DNA from: CAYFJO01 sp964343305
GTDB lineage: Bacteria; Planctomycetota; Planctomycetia; Pirellulales; Pirellulaceae
Length of the DNA stretch: 20,882 nucleotides
Assembly: GCA_964343305.1 (NCBI GenBank)
Contig: CAYFJO010000177.1
Location: 1 to 20,882, forward strand
Reading direction: 5' to 3'
The translations under genes and the position numbers were made by a program. Numbering within the stretch: position 1 is the first letter of the stretch; every line of letters starts with the position of its first letter. Shown here in pieces: positions 14,065 to 20,882 of the stretch. The notes under the pieces were generated by a model, which was not told the origin of the DNA, did no database searches, and saw nothing but the letters and a program-made list of their open reading frames with translations.

Positions 14065-14601
14065 ATGGATTTACTCTTATGGCTCGAATCGACGAAGGCA
14101 GAGCATGTTATGGTTCGCGATGTGGTTACGCTCGACCAAGAGAGCATCCTCGCGCACGGGGCGGCATTGCTGTTGGAAGAACAGATTTCGGGATTGCCGG
14201 TGGTGAACAATGAAGGAGCTTGTGTGGGGATTCTTTCAGCCAGCGACGTGATCGGCTCCGGCGAAAGGGCGTCACTGGAACGTGAGAAGATTGCTGAGTC
14301 GAGTTTCTGGAGTTCGAATCTCGCGCTTCCGTCGCGAGTCTATGCGGACAAACTTGAGGCCGTGCGTGACAAGATTGCTCCCGCCGCGGAACAACCCGTC
14401 AAACACTTTATGACTGCTGACTTAGTTAGCGTCGGTGAAGATGTACGGCTGACCACGGTTGTTCAATACATGGTCGATGCACACATTCATCGCGTCGTGG
14501 TATTGGACGAAGCCAAACGGCTGCGAGGGATTATCAGCACGATCGACGTGCTTGCAGCAATGTTGCGCGAGACAGGAAAGGTGGGTGTGTTTGAGGAGTG
14601 A
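14065..14601 (+). CDS. CBS-pair domain protein with inserted linker
   Basis: This 178-residue paralogue of the protein at 10472 starts at ATG 14065, with GAGGAG 8 nt upstream. CBS motif 1 (about 13-70; VMVRDVVTLDQES...ACVGILSASDVI) and motif 2 (about 112-170; VKHFMTADLVSV...RLRGIISTIDVL) flank a linker of about 40 residues with aromatic and charged residues. Both long-linker proteins are paired with a Usp gene, one in tandem and one divergent, so Usp and CBS proteins appear to form a repeated module. The function is likely adenylate-dependent regulation of an unknown partner. Confidence 0.88.
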   Translation: MDLLLWLESTKAEHVMVRDVVTLDQESILAHGAALLLEEQISGLPVVNNEGACVGILSASDVIGSGERASLEREKIAESSFWSSNLALPSRVYADKLEAVRDKIAPAAEQPVKHFMTADLVSVGEDVRLTTVVQYMVDAHIHRVVVLDEAKRLRGIISTIDVLAAMLRETGKVGVFEE

Positions 14602-14635
14602 CCGATCAGATCTGAACCAACTTGCGGTCCAATCA

Positions 14636-14743
14636 TCAGCTACTCAACCGCGCCAGAAGCCAACCTGCTATCACAATGAAAGCGCAGTAGAATAGCGCAA
14701 CGAAGTCGCGACCTCCTTCCCGCACATACTTGGCGACGCTCAT
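14636..14743 (-). CDS. Small membrane protein in toxin-antitoxin operon
   Basis: This 35-residue ORF starts at ATG 14743, overlapping the stop of the DUF5615 gene by 4 nt (ATGA). A strong GGGGAG lies 6 nt upstream. The N-terminus is basic (MSVAKYVREGGRD) and residues about 14-32 are a hydrophobic helix ending in LLARLSS. I do not recognise a family. The overlap, ribosome-binding site and membrane pattern together argue that it is real. Small single-helix proteins can be membrane toxins or accessory subunits, but no function is assigned here. Confidence 0.55.
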   Translation of the reverse strand: MSVAKYVREGGRDFVALFYCAFIVIAGWLLARLSS

Positions 14744-15108
14744 TTCGCTCCCCAATCGTTTAACCACTGCAAGTTGTTTCGCATTTCGTCGGCTGACAGG
14801 GATTGTCGAAGGTGCAACAGCCGGCGCACAACCTCGCCGACGGAGTAGGCTTGCTGAGGAAACAAAATGATTCCGGCGTGATTCCGGCCAGTTGATAGCC
14901 ACTCGCTATGGATCGCGCAGAAGTCGCTAATGTTGTTGCTGATGATTGCGCGCTCTGAATCCGTTGCATGCTGCAATTGCGAAGCGTCGTCAACACCCCC
15001 GTGGTCCAACTCGTTGGTGGTCGTAACATCAACGCCATGTTCTCGGAGTGCGAATGACAACGCAACTGCCTGACAATCTTCGTCCAAGTAGAAACGAATC
15101 TCACTCAT
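14740..15108 (-). CDS. DUF5615 PIN-like protein (putative toxin)
   Basis: This 122-residue protein has the acidic N-terminal motif FYLDEDC (D9, E10, D11), the HGVDVTTTNELDHGG segment and a SDF motif (D62), the pattern of the DUF5615 PIN-like nucleases. These are thought to cut RNA and are usually paired with DUF433 proteins. It starts with a 4-nt overlap (ATGA) on the upstream DUF433 gene. Cleavage activity is inferred from the family; the usual basic residue before the SDF motif is replaced by asparagines. Confidence 0.8.
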   Translation of the reverse strand: MSEIRFYLDEDCQAVALSFALREHGVDVTTTNELDHGGVDDASQLQHATDSERAIISNNISDFCAIHSEWLSTGRNHAGIILFPQQAYSVGEVVRRLLHLRQSLSADEMRNNLQWLNDWGAK

Positions 15109-15389
15109 GAAGTGGCGGATGTCGGATCGGCGTCGTGAGCCGCGGCCGCAACCAAGCTGTCCTCATGCGCGATCTCGCTGGTGATTTCTTTGTGGTTGGC
15201 CAGTGCATAGGAGATGGCCGCGTAGGCTTCCGCCAATGCCAAAGTGTCATATTTGGTGACGATGTCCTCTGGTGACAAACCACTTTGATACCAGCGGTAG
15301 ATGGAACTCACGGGGATGCGGCGATCCTTGATGCGAGCCCGACCGCCGCATGTTCCTGGGGTTTTGACGATCAATTTACCAATGTCCAT
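15105..15389 (-). CDS. DUF433 protein (putative antitoxin)
   Basis: This 94-residue protein contains the DUF433 core: CGGRARIKDRRIPVSSIYRW and LSPEDIVTKYDTLALAEAYAAISYAL, a small helix-turn-helix-like fold. DUF433 proteins are commonly encoded with PIN-like DUF5615 partners and behave as antitoxins in the pairs that have been proposed. There is no clear ribosome-binding site before ATG 15389. The pair interrupts the run of stress genes and has no sigma-54 element, so it may be a later insertion. Confidence 0.8.
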   Translation of the reverse strand: MDIGKLIVKTPGTCGGRARIKDRRIPVSSIYRWYQSGLSPEDIVTKYDTLALAEAYAAISYALANHKEITSEIAHEDSLVAAAAHDADPTSATS

Positions 15390-15461
15390 ACATCAAAAAT
15401 ACCAGCCATCCGGCAGTTGGGCAAGATTGTTCCCGAAGGCCTGGACGTACGGCCCGCGAAA

Positions 15462-15487
15462 TGAAGCTTGCTCGACATGCAAGCTCA
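15462..15487. terminator. Hairpin at the end of the usp gene
   Basis: AGCTTG (15465-15470) and CAAGCT (15480-15485) form a stem across a 9-nt loop, extended with a bulge by TGA/TCA. As in the 13290 hairpin, the usp stop codon (15485-15487) is part of the stem. There is only a short T-run on the minus strand. Confidence 0.45.
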
Positions 15488-15964
15488 TACTTCTTCGCTT
15501 GTGCGGACCTCGTCTTCCGTTTCGCCGGTCGGTCCGGCGCTGGACGCCGGTCGCACAACAATCACATTGCACGGCGCGTGCCGCATCACTCTTTCGGCAA
15601 CGCTTCCCAGCAAAATGTGTGTCAGGCCTGTGCGACCGTGTGTTCCCATGATGATTGTGTCCACGTTGTTTTCTTTTGCATACTTGACGATCTCAGTCGC
15701 AGCCGACCCTTCAAGCACGTGCCGATGAATGTTGAGTTTCGATTCAACTTGCGGCGGCCCCAACGCGTAAAGTTTGTCGCGGACTTCAAGCAACTTTGCC
15801 ACGCGAAGGTCCTCGGCATCGTCCAGTGAAAACGTTTTGGGTGCCACGTGAACGACGTGCAGTTTGGCGTCGAAGAGGTCGGCGAGGCCGCAAGCGTATT
15901 TCAAGGCGGTGTCACACGATGCGCCGAAATCTGTCGGCATCAAGATGGATTTCAGATCCAACAT
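15485..15964 (-). CDS. Universal stress protein (ATP-binding UspA type)
   Basis: This third Usp has 159 residues from ATG 15964, with GAGGGAG about 8 nt upstream. The strand ILMPTDFGASCD (7-18) and the motif GTHG-x9-GS (about 110-124) predict ATP binding. It differs more from the other two in the middle (KLLEVRDKLYALGPPQVESK). The C-terminal 20 residues are acidic and probably disordered. It is divergent from the small membrane protein at 16263; one enhancer dyad lies between the two promoters. Confidence 0.92.
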   Translation of the reverse strand: MLDLKSILMPTDFGASCDTALKYACGLADLFDAKLHVVHVAPKTFSLDDAEDLRVAKLLEVRDKLYALGPPQVESKLNIHRHVLEGSAATEIVKYAKENNVDTIIMGTHGRTGLTHILLGSVAERVMRHAPCNVIVVRPASSAGPTGETEDEVRTSEEV

Positions 15965-16015
15965 CCAGCCTTCACTCCCTCAGGATTTCTGATTCACATT
16001 CCAAGAAAAGAATAT

Positions 16016-16031
16016 TGCACGTTCCATGCCA
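16016..16031 (-). promoter_or_regulatory. Sigma-54 promoter of usp
   Basis: On the minus strand TGGCATGGAACGTGCA keeps GG-N10-GC and has two mismatches to the consensus. The leader would be about 40 nt. Confidence 0.6.
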
Positions 16032-16083
16032 AGGCGAATTCGGCAAAGCTTCACAACTGACCTTGAAATAGATGTAACAAGGA

Positions 16084-16119
16084 TGTGCCGGTTTGCACGT
16101 GCGCGAGCGGTTTCGCACA
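16084..16119. promoter_or_regulatory. Enhancer (UAS) site between divergent promoters
   Basis: This 36-bp site begins TGTGC and ends GCGAGCGGTTTCGCACA, identical to the right half of the 9714-9749 dyad except for one base, and with the same overall length. It is 52 bp from the minus-strand -24/-12 element and 70 bp from the plus-strand one, so one bound activator could serve both genes. Confidence 0.6.
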
Positions 16120-16189
16120 GTTGGCCGCGGCCGTTTCCAGCCAGCGGCAATAAATCGCTGACGGCAATCCGGACTACGGTTCGAATCCT

Positions 16190-16205
16190 TGGCACCTAAG
16201 TTGCA
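16190..16205 (+). promoter_or_regulatory. Sigma-54 promoter of small membrane protein
   Basis: TGGCACCTAAGTTGCA differs from the consensus at one position and almost duplicates the element at 9825-9840. Transcription would start near 16217, 46 nt before the start codon. Confidence 0.7.
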
Positions 16206-16262
16206 CTCTTTTTCGAGTCGGTCGAGATCATTGAAACCACTCTTTGAGAAAGGGGGTGCTCG

Positions 16263-16451
16263 ATGGCCACCGCCACAAAACCACCGGCCACACCACAAGA
16301 CACCCGCGACGAGCAACAGCTCCGCCACGACCGCATCACTGCCATCGTGATGTTGGCTGTCATGGCGTTGCTGTTTGCACTGATCATGTGGCTCGCCAGT
16401 ATGGGCAACGGCAACGTTGAGTCGTACGACCACTGGTCCATTCCGTTTTAG
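16263..16451 (+). CDS. Small single-helix membrane protein
   Basis: This 62-residue protein has GAAAGGGGGTG just upstream of ATG 16263. The N-terminal 24 residues are polar (proline, threonine, arginine, glutamate), residues about 26-47 form a membrane helix (IVMLAVMALLFALIMWLASM) and the end is polar with WSIPF. No family is recognised. It has one of the best sigma-54 promoters in the window with a matching enhancer, so it appears to be a genuine and strongly regulated gene. Confidence 0.7.
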   Translation: MATATKPPATPQDTRDEQQLRHDRITAIVMLAVMALLFALIMWLASMGNGNVESYDHWSIPF

Positions 16452-16583
16452 TCGCCGTCGTCCATGACGGAGAAAGCTTGTTTTTGGCATGACGCGATTG
16501 ATCGTCTCGCGAGTCGATGGACTCTATCGCGCGATTTGGTTTACCCTTCTGAATCGAGCCGACGCGTGTGGCGCAGGAACACC

Positions 16584-17219
16584 ATGAGCCGTTCATTACA
16601 CGCTAACGAAGGGCATGCGTATCGTGCGCGAAGCGATGAAGAGTTGCTGAGTCGCTTTTGCAGCGCGACGGATACCGATGCGTTTGAAGAACTGGTCCGT
16701 CGCTACAAGCGGTCGATTTACACGTATCTCGTTCGATATCTACGCAGCGCAACACTTGCCGAGGACGTGTCCCAAGCCACATTTGTTCGCGTCTATGAAA
16801 AGGCTGATACGTTTACGCCCGGCCGGCGAGTGCGTCCTTGGCTTTACAGCATCGCGACTCATCAGGCCATTGACGCACTGCGCAAAAAAAGGCGTCATCC
16901 CACGGTGAGTCTCGACCAGGAACACGCGTTGAACGACGCCGATGTGCTCAAGTTGCTCCAGACGATCCGGTCGCCCGAGCCATCGCCTGTCGAACGGGTG
17001 GAAGCACATGAACGGGCCGAGTGGGTGCACCGGGCAGTGAACGAATTGCCGCACGACCTGCGGGCGCTGATTCTGCTGATTTACTTTCAAGGGCTGCAAT
17101 ATCGCGAAGTGGCCGACGCCTTTGCAATGCCGATTGGCACGGTTAAGTCGCGCGTGCACAAAGCCTTGATCAGACTCCGTATTGCATGGCGGCGCGATCA
17201 TACAGCCGAACGAGATTGA
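16584..17219 (+). CDS. ECF-type RNA polymerase sigma factor
   Basis: This 211-residue sigma-70 family protein has region 2 at about 33-103 (FEELVRRYKRSIYTYL, LAEDVSQATFVRVYE, PWLYSIATHQAIDALRK) and region 4 at about 148-199 (ELPHDLRALILLIYFQGLQYREVA, IGTVKSRVHKALIRLR). ATG 16584 was chosen because AGGA lies 6 nt upstream and the frame before it (to 16464) has no homology. No anti-sigma gene is adjacent. The next gene, a glycosyltransferase, starts 9 nt after the stop and is probably co-transcribed. Target promoters are unknown. Confidence 0.88.
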   Translation: MSRSLHANEGHAYRARSDEELLSRFCSATDTDAFEELVRRYKRSIYTYLVRYLRSATLAEDVSQATFVRVYEKADTFTPGRRVRPWLYSIATHQAIDALRKKRRHPTVSLDQEHALNDADVLKLLQTIRSPEPSPVERVEAHERAEWVHRAVNELPHDLRALILLIYFQGLQYREVADAFAMPIGTVKSRVHKALIRLRIAWRRDHTAERD

Positions 17220-17227
17220 CGAGATCC

Positions 17228-18490
17228 ATGTGTAAGTCAGAATCACTGCGAATCGGTTTTGTCTCGACACGCTTGGAAGGCACGGACGGCGTTTCGCTGG
17301 AAGCGTTCAAGTGGGCCAAAGTGCTGACGGAACTCGGTCACGAGTGTTTCTATTTCGCCGGAGCGTGTGACCGACCGCCCGATCGGAGCCGAGTGGTTCC
17401 TGCTGCGCATTTCCAACACGAGACCATTCAAGCAATCAACCAGGACTTGTTCGACGATCATCGGCGCAGGCAGTCGACGACCGACACGGTCCACGACCTT
17501 TGGCGAGAGATCGAAAGTGAGCTGCGCGATTTCGTCAGCGATTTTTCGATCGGCGTGTTGGTAGTCGAGAACGCTCTTTCGCTGCCGATGAACGTACCGC
17601 TGGGGATGGCGTTGACAAGTTTGATTGCCGAGGCAAATCTTCCGACGATCGCTCATCATCACGACTTTGCCTGGGAGCGGCCGCGTTACAACATCCATGC
17701 CGCGGGTGACTTTTTACAGGCCGCATTTCCACCGGTCATGCCGCACATTCACAACGTCGTGATCAACAGCTACGCCGCCACGCAATTGGCCCGTCGCACC
17801 GGAATGCGATCGTCCGTGATTCCCAACGTCATGGACTTCGAGAACGCGCCCGCGGAGCCGGATTCATTTGCACAAACATTGCGCGGTGAACTCGGATTGT
17901 CCAGTGAGCAGCCCATGCTCCTGCAACCCACGCGCGTCGTCCCGCGAAAACGCATCGAGCGATCGATTGAACTTGCCGTGCGTCTGGAACTTCCCTGTGC
18001 ACTTGTGGTCACGCATGGCAGCAATGACGAGGGAGGCGAGTACAAAGACTATTTAGTGGACGTGGCAGACCGATTTCACGCCAAACTGATCTTTGCGGAC
18101 AACCGGTTCGCGATGGATCGCTGCGACACGGAAAGAGTGTTTTCCTTGGCCGATGCCTATGGACAGGCCGACATCGTGACCTATCCGTCCATCGTCGAAG
18201 GTTTCGGCAACGCGTTTCTCGAAGCGATTTACTATCGCAAGCCGCTGGTGATGTGCAACTACGAGATTTTTCAATCCGACATCAAGCCCAAGGGATTTCA
18301 AGTTACCGAGTTTGGCGAATTCACAAGTGACCGAACGATTGATGAGGTTCGCGATGTCCTGAACGATCCACATCAAGTGTCGGCGATGACCCGGCAAAAC
18401 TACAATCTTGGACTTCGCCACTTCTCATTTACGTCGCTTCGCAAGCGGTTGCAATTGTTGATCGACCATCTGTTCGGCCGGTTGTACTAG
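17228..18490 (+). CDS. Glycosyltransferase, family 4 / group 1 type
   Basis: This 420-residue GT-B enzyme has an N-terminal acceptor domain opening with LRIGFVSTRLEGTDGVSLEA (7-26), which includes the glycine-rich loop of the fold. The C-terminal donor domain starts near 225 (QPTRVVPRKRIERSI) and carries the E-x7-E motif at E324/E332 (YPSIVEGFGNAFLEA). The enzyme would transfer a sugar from an activated nucleotide donor; acceptor and product cannot be told. There is no signal peptide. It starts 9 nt after the sigma-factor gene. Confidence 0.85.
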   Translation: MCKSESLRIGFVSTRLEGTDGVSLEAFKWAKVLTELGHECFYFAGACDRPPDRSRVVPAAHFQHETIQAINQDLFDDHRRRQSTTDTVHDLWREIESELRDFVSDFSIGVLVVENALSLPMNVPLGMALTSLIAEANLPTIAHHHDFAWERPRYNIHAAGDFLQAAFPPVMPHIHNVVINSYAATQLARRTGMRSSVIPNVMDFENAPAEPDSFAQTLRGELGLSSEQPMLLQPTRVVPRKRIERSIELAVRLELPCALVVTHGSNDEGGEYKDYLVDVADRFHAKLIFADNRFAMDRCDTERVFSLADAYGQADIVTYPSIVEGFGNAFLEAIYYRKPLVMCNYEIFQSDIKPKGFQVTEFGEFTSDRTIDEVRDVLNDPHQVSAMTRQNYNLGLRHFSFTSLRKRLQLLIDHLFGRLY

Positions 18491-18538
18491 GGCGGCTCTC
18501 AACGACAAGGCGATCGATCACCATCACAACGCCAAACA

Positions 18539-19729
18539 ATGGAACAGTTCGAATTATCTGAAGGATGGATGTTGGTGCTGGTTGGTGCACTGCTGCTGGC
18601 CGGTTATGCGGCTCATTTGTTGGGACGCCGGGTGCATGTGCCGCGGGTGACGCTTCTGATTTTGCTGGGAGTTGCGTGCGGCCCGTATTTGCTGAATGTC
18701 GTGCCGGAAACGCTTGCAACCTGGTTTACTTACGTTGCTCATTTTGCCTTAGCAATGGTTGGGTTTCTTCTTGGTGAAAGCTTCGTGGGAAAAGAGATGA
18801 AACGCATAGGGCGGTCGGTGATCTTCATGCCGCTGACGTATGTTCTGTTTACCGGTCTTTGCGTCTTCCTTGCGACGTTGGCGGTTGAGTGGTCTATCGT
18901 GACAGCTTTATTGCTGGCCGGCATCGCGCCATCATCGGCGCCCGCCGCGACGTTCGATGTGATTCGCGAAAACCATGCCAAAGGCCAGCTCGCAAAAACT
19001 CTCCAAAGAGTGGTGGCCGTCGATGACGCGTTCGGCATTGTTTTGTTTAGCCTCATGTTATCATTCGCGGAAGGCATCGCCGGAGAAGGCGCCGCGTCAA
19101 GCGAGATTCTAGCGGGGCTTTGGGACGTCCTTGGTGCAATTCTTCTTGGGCTGCTCATTGGGCTGCCCATGGCGTGGTTCACCGGCCGGCTGCGTAAAGG
19201 CGAACCAGCGATTCTCGAAGCCGCCGGCTTTGTATTCCTCTGCGGCGGGCTGGCGACGTTGCTTGACGTTTCGTACTTGCTGGCCTGTATGGTACTCGGC
19301 ACTGTGGTTGCGAATCGGGCCAAGCATCACACGCGTCCCTTTCACGCGATCGAAGGTGCGAGCGATCCATTTCTCGCGGTGTTCTTCTTGCTAGCCGGGT
19401 TTCGATTGGAACTCGACGCTTTGGCCGACGTAGGACTGCTCGGCATCGTCTACATTTTTGCCCGCTCGGTGGGTCTGATCTTCGGCGGTCGACTGGCGGC
19501 AACGGTCACCGAGTCGCCGCCGGAAGTACAAAAACATCTCGGCTGGTGCCTGTTGCCGCAAGCCGGGGTGGCACTTGGATTGGCATTGCTCGCCGCCGAG
19601 AAAGTACCGCAGATCGGCGGCCGCTTGTTGCCCTTGATCATTGCCACGACCGTTGTCTTCGAGATCGTGGGACCGATCTTCACGCAACGTCATTTGCGCC
19701 TCGCGGGAGAAGTCGCGACAAAGATTTAG
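18539..19729 (+). CDS. CPA2-type cation/proton antiporter
   Basis: This 396-residue membrane protein has about 11-12 hydrophobic helices and no C-terminal nucleotide-binding (RCK/TrkA-N) or UspA domain. Helix hallmarks of the Na+/H+ exchanger fold are visible: GIAPSSAPAATFDVI (128-142) and RVVAVDDAFGIVLF (157-170) with the ion-binding D162-D163 pair. It would exchange Na+ or K+ for protons across the inner membrane. The start ATG 18539 has only a weak ribosome-binding site. It follows the glycosyltransferase after 48 nt. Cation specificity is not evident. Confidence 0.85.
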   Translation: MEQFELSEGWMLVLVGALLLAGYAAHLLGRRVHVPRVTLLILLGVACGPYLLNVVPETLATWFTYVAHFALAMVGFLLGESFVGKEMKRIGRSVIFMPLTYVLFTGLCVFLATLAVEWSIVTALLLAGIAPSSAPAATFDVIRENHAKGQLAKTLQRVVAVDDAFGIVLFSLMLSFAEGIAGEGAASSEILAGLWDVLGAILLGLLIGLPMAWFTGRLRKGEPAILEAAGFVFLCGGLATLLDVSYLLACMVLGTVVANRAKHHTRPFHAIEGASDPFLAVFFLLAGFRLELDALADVGLLGIVYIFARSVGLIFGGRLAATVTESPPEVQKHLGWCLLPQAGVALGLALLAAEKVPQIGGRLLPLIIATTVVFEIVGPIFTQRHLRLAGEVATKI

Positions 19730-19751
19730 GACCGCGCGATCAACAAATTCC

Positions 19752-19778
19752 GTAGGACGGTTTGCCAATCCGTCCTAC
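19752..19778. terminator. 27-nt near-palindrome between convergent genes
   Basis: The arms GTAGGACGG (19752-19760) and CCGTCCTAC (19770-19778) surround TTTGCCAAT, in which TTG and CAA can also pair. It lies 22 nt after the antiporter stop and 48 nt from the end of the convergent phospholipase D gene, so it may terminate both. It resembles the hairpin at 175-193 and is probably an interspersed repeat. Confidence 0.6.
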
Positions 19779-19826
19779 AGTTCGCACCTTTACAGGGGTG
19801 GCCTGCGGCCGACCATCGGTTGACCG

Positions 19827-20882
19827 TTATAGGTAGGGTGAAAACAAACGGGCCAACCCGTCTCGCAACCGCCAGGCAATGGAACGGTCGCGCAACTCGT
19901 CGAGCAGAATCTCTCGTGCCGCTTCAATGCGACTCTTGACGAGCGACTCTAACTCCGCTCCCAACTCCCGTGAGTAGCACTCGACGTTGAATTCGAAGTT
20001 GAGCCGCAAGCTGCGGGGGTCCCAGTTACTCGATCCGACGAGTGACCAAATGCCATCGACGACCATCAGTTTCGTGTGATCAAATGGGGGCGGTGAAAGG
20101 TACACCTGGCAACCGTGTTCGAGCAGGTAGGGCAGCAACGCGAGAGTTGCCCAGTGAATGAGCGAGATGTTGCTTTTCGCGGGGATGACGATGCGCACGT
20201 CGACGCCTCGAAGGTCGGCGGCATTCAGTGCCTGTACAAGCGCCCGGTCCGGAAGAAAATAGGGTGTCATGATGTAGACACTCTCCTGCGCTGCGGCCAA
20301 TGCGCCATGAATCGTAAACGGAATCTTGTCGAGATCTTCATCCGGTCCGTCGGAAATGCCCCGCGCCCAAACGCCGGCCGTTCGCCCAATCTTGGGGAAC
20401 CAAAGAGCGCCGTCGAGCACTTCGCCTGTCGCAAATACCCAATCAATCGCAAAAGCCTCTTGCAAGTGTGAAACAACAGGTCCTTCGAATCGGAAATGCA
20501 GGCAGCGAATCGGGTCGGTCGGCTCAATTTCCAACCAATGTCCGTCGCGAATGTTGGTGCCGCCGGCAAAGCCGATACAGCCATCGACGACGAGGATCTT
20601 GCGATGGTTTCGCAGATTTGCGTATTGAAACAGACGAGGAATCCGAGTTGGCAAAAACGTCGCAACAGTCAACCCGGCCCGCCTCAACTTGCCAATGATC
20701 TTCGGCCGGCTGTACCTGGCACCAACGTCGTCGATCAGGATTCGAATTTCGACACCGCGATCTTTTGCCTCGACAAGCCGTTGAACGAACGAATCGCCGG
20801 CACGATCGTCATCGAAGATATAGCTGGCCAGCGTGATGGACTTCTTGGCACTGTTGATTGCCGCGAGCATGGCCGGGTAGGC
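19827..20882 (-). CDS. Phospholipase D family, cardiolipin synthase-like (5' end outside window)
   Basis: The frame stays open to the window edge, so the N-terminus is missing; at least 351 residues are visible. Two HKD catalytic motifs are intact: H-x-K-x4-D at NHRKILVVDG (followed by GGTNI) and at DHTKLMVVDG (followed by GSSNWDPRS). The spacing and an MTPYFLPD segment between them fit bacterial cardiolipin synthases, which join two phosphatidylglycerols into cardiolipin at the membrane. The N-terminal membrane helices expected of full-length enzymes would be outside the window. Confidence 0.88.
   Translation of the reverse strand, partial: AYPAMLAAINSAKKSITLASYIFDDDRAGDSFVQRLVEAKDRGVEIRILIDDVGARYSRPKIIGKLRRAGLTVATFLPTRIPRLFQYANLRNHRKILVVDGCIGFAGGTNIRDGHWLEIEPTDPIRCLHFRFEGPVVSHLQEAFAIDWVFATGEVLDGALWFPKIGRTAGVWARGISDGPDEDLDKIPFTIHGALAAAQESVYIMTPYFLPDRALVQALNAADLRGVDVRIVIPAKSNISLIHWATLALLPYLLEHGCQVYLSPPPFDHTKLMVVDGIWSLVGSSNWDPRSLRLNFEFNVECYSRELGAELESLVKSRIEAAREILLDELRDRSIAWRLRDGLARLFSPYL

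Overview
The window looks like a chromosomal segment of a planctomycete, probably Pirellulaceae-like. This is inferred from the gene families, the moderately high GC, the weakly patterned ribosome-binding sites and the abundant short palindromic repeats between genes. No rRNA, tRNA, phage, transposase or CRISPR was seen, so the placement is not proven.

Layout. (1) 508-7473 (+): a complete nine-gene N-type ATPase operon in the characteristic order atpD-C-Q-R-B-E-F-A-G. There is no separate delta gene; the b subunit carries a delta-like C-terminal domain. The c subunit has a carboxylate in each helix (E30 and E63) plus the S-T-x-x-Y ligands of Na+-type rings. Palindromic repeats sit at the atpR/atpB, atpB/atpE and atpF/atpA junctions. 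(2) 7464-7721 (-): a decayed fragment of a ferredoxin-NADP reductase-like gene. (3) 7900-16451: a stress or energy-sensing island with a secreted protein, a membrane-anchored TPR protein, three universal stress proteins, three CBS-pair proteins, a hemerythrin, a zinc alcohol dehydrogenase and a small membrane protein. A DUF433/DUF5615 toxin-antitoxin-like pair with a 35-residue membrane ORF lies inside it. (4) 16584-20882: an ECF-like sigma factor, a group 4 glycosyltransferase, a CPA2-type cation/proton antiporter and a phospholipase D/cardiolipin synthase gene cut by the window edge.

Main result. The ATPase operon and nearly all stress-island genes are preceded by sigma-54 type -24/-12 elements (GG-N10-GC, best match TGGCACG-N4-TTGCA). 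Several have a second signal about 45-75 bp upstream: a 36-bp dyad with ends TGTGCG and CGCACA and a conserved half GCGAGCG-R-TTTCGCACA. Three pairs of divergent genes each have such a dyad between their promoters. I infer that one NtrC-family activator, not in this window, switches on the N-ATPase together with Usp, CBS, hemerythrin and alcohol dehydrogenase. This would link ion pumping, adenylate sensing, O2/iron sensing and fermentation-type redox metabolism, as in a low-oxygen or energy-limitation response. The promoters and dyads are read directly from the sequence; the common activator and the physiological signal are inference.
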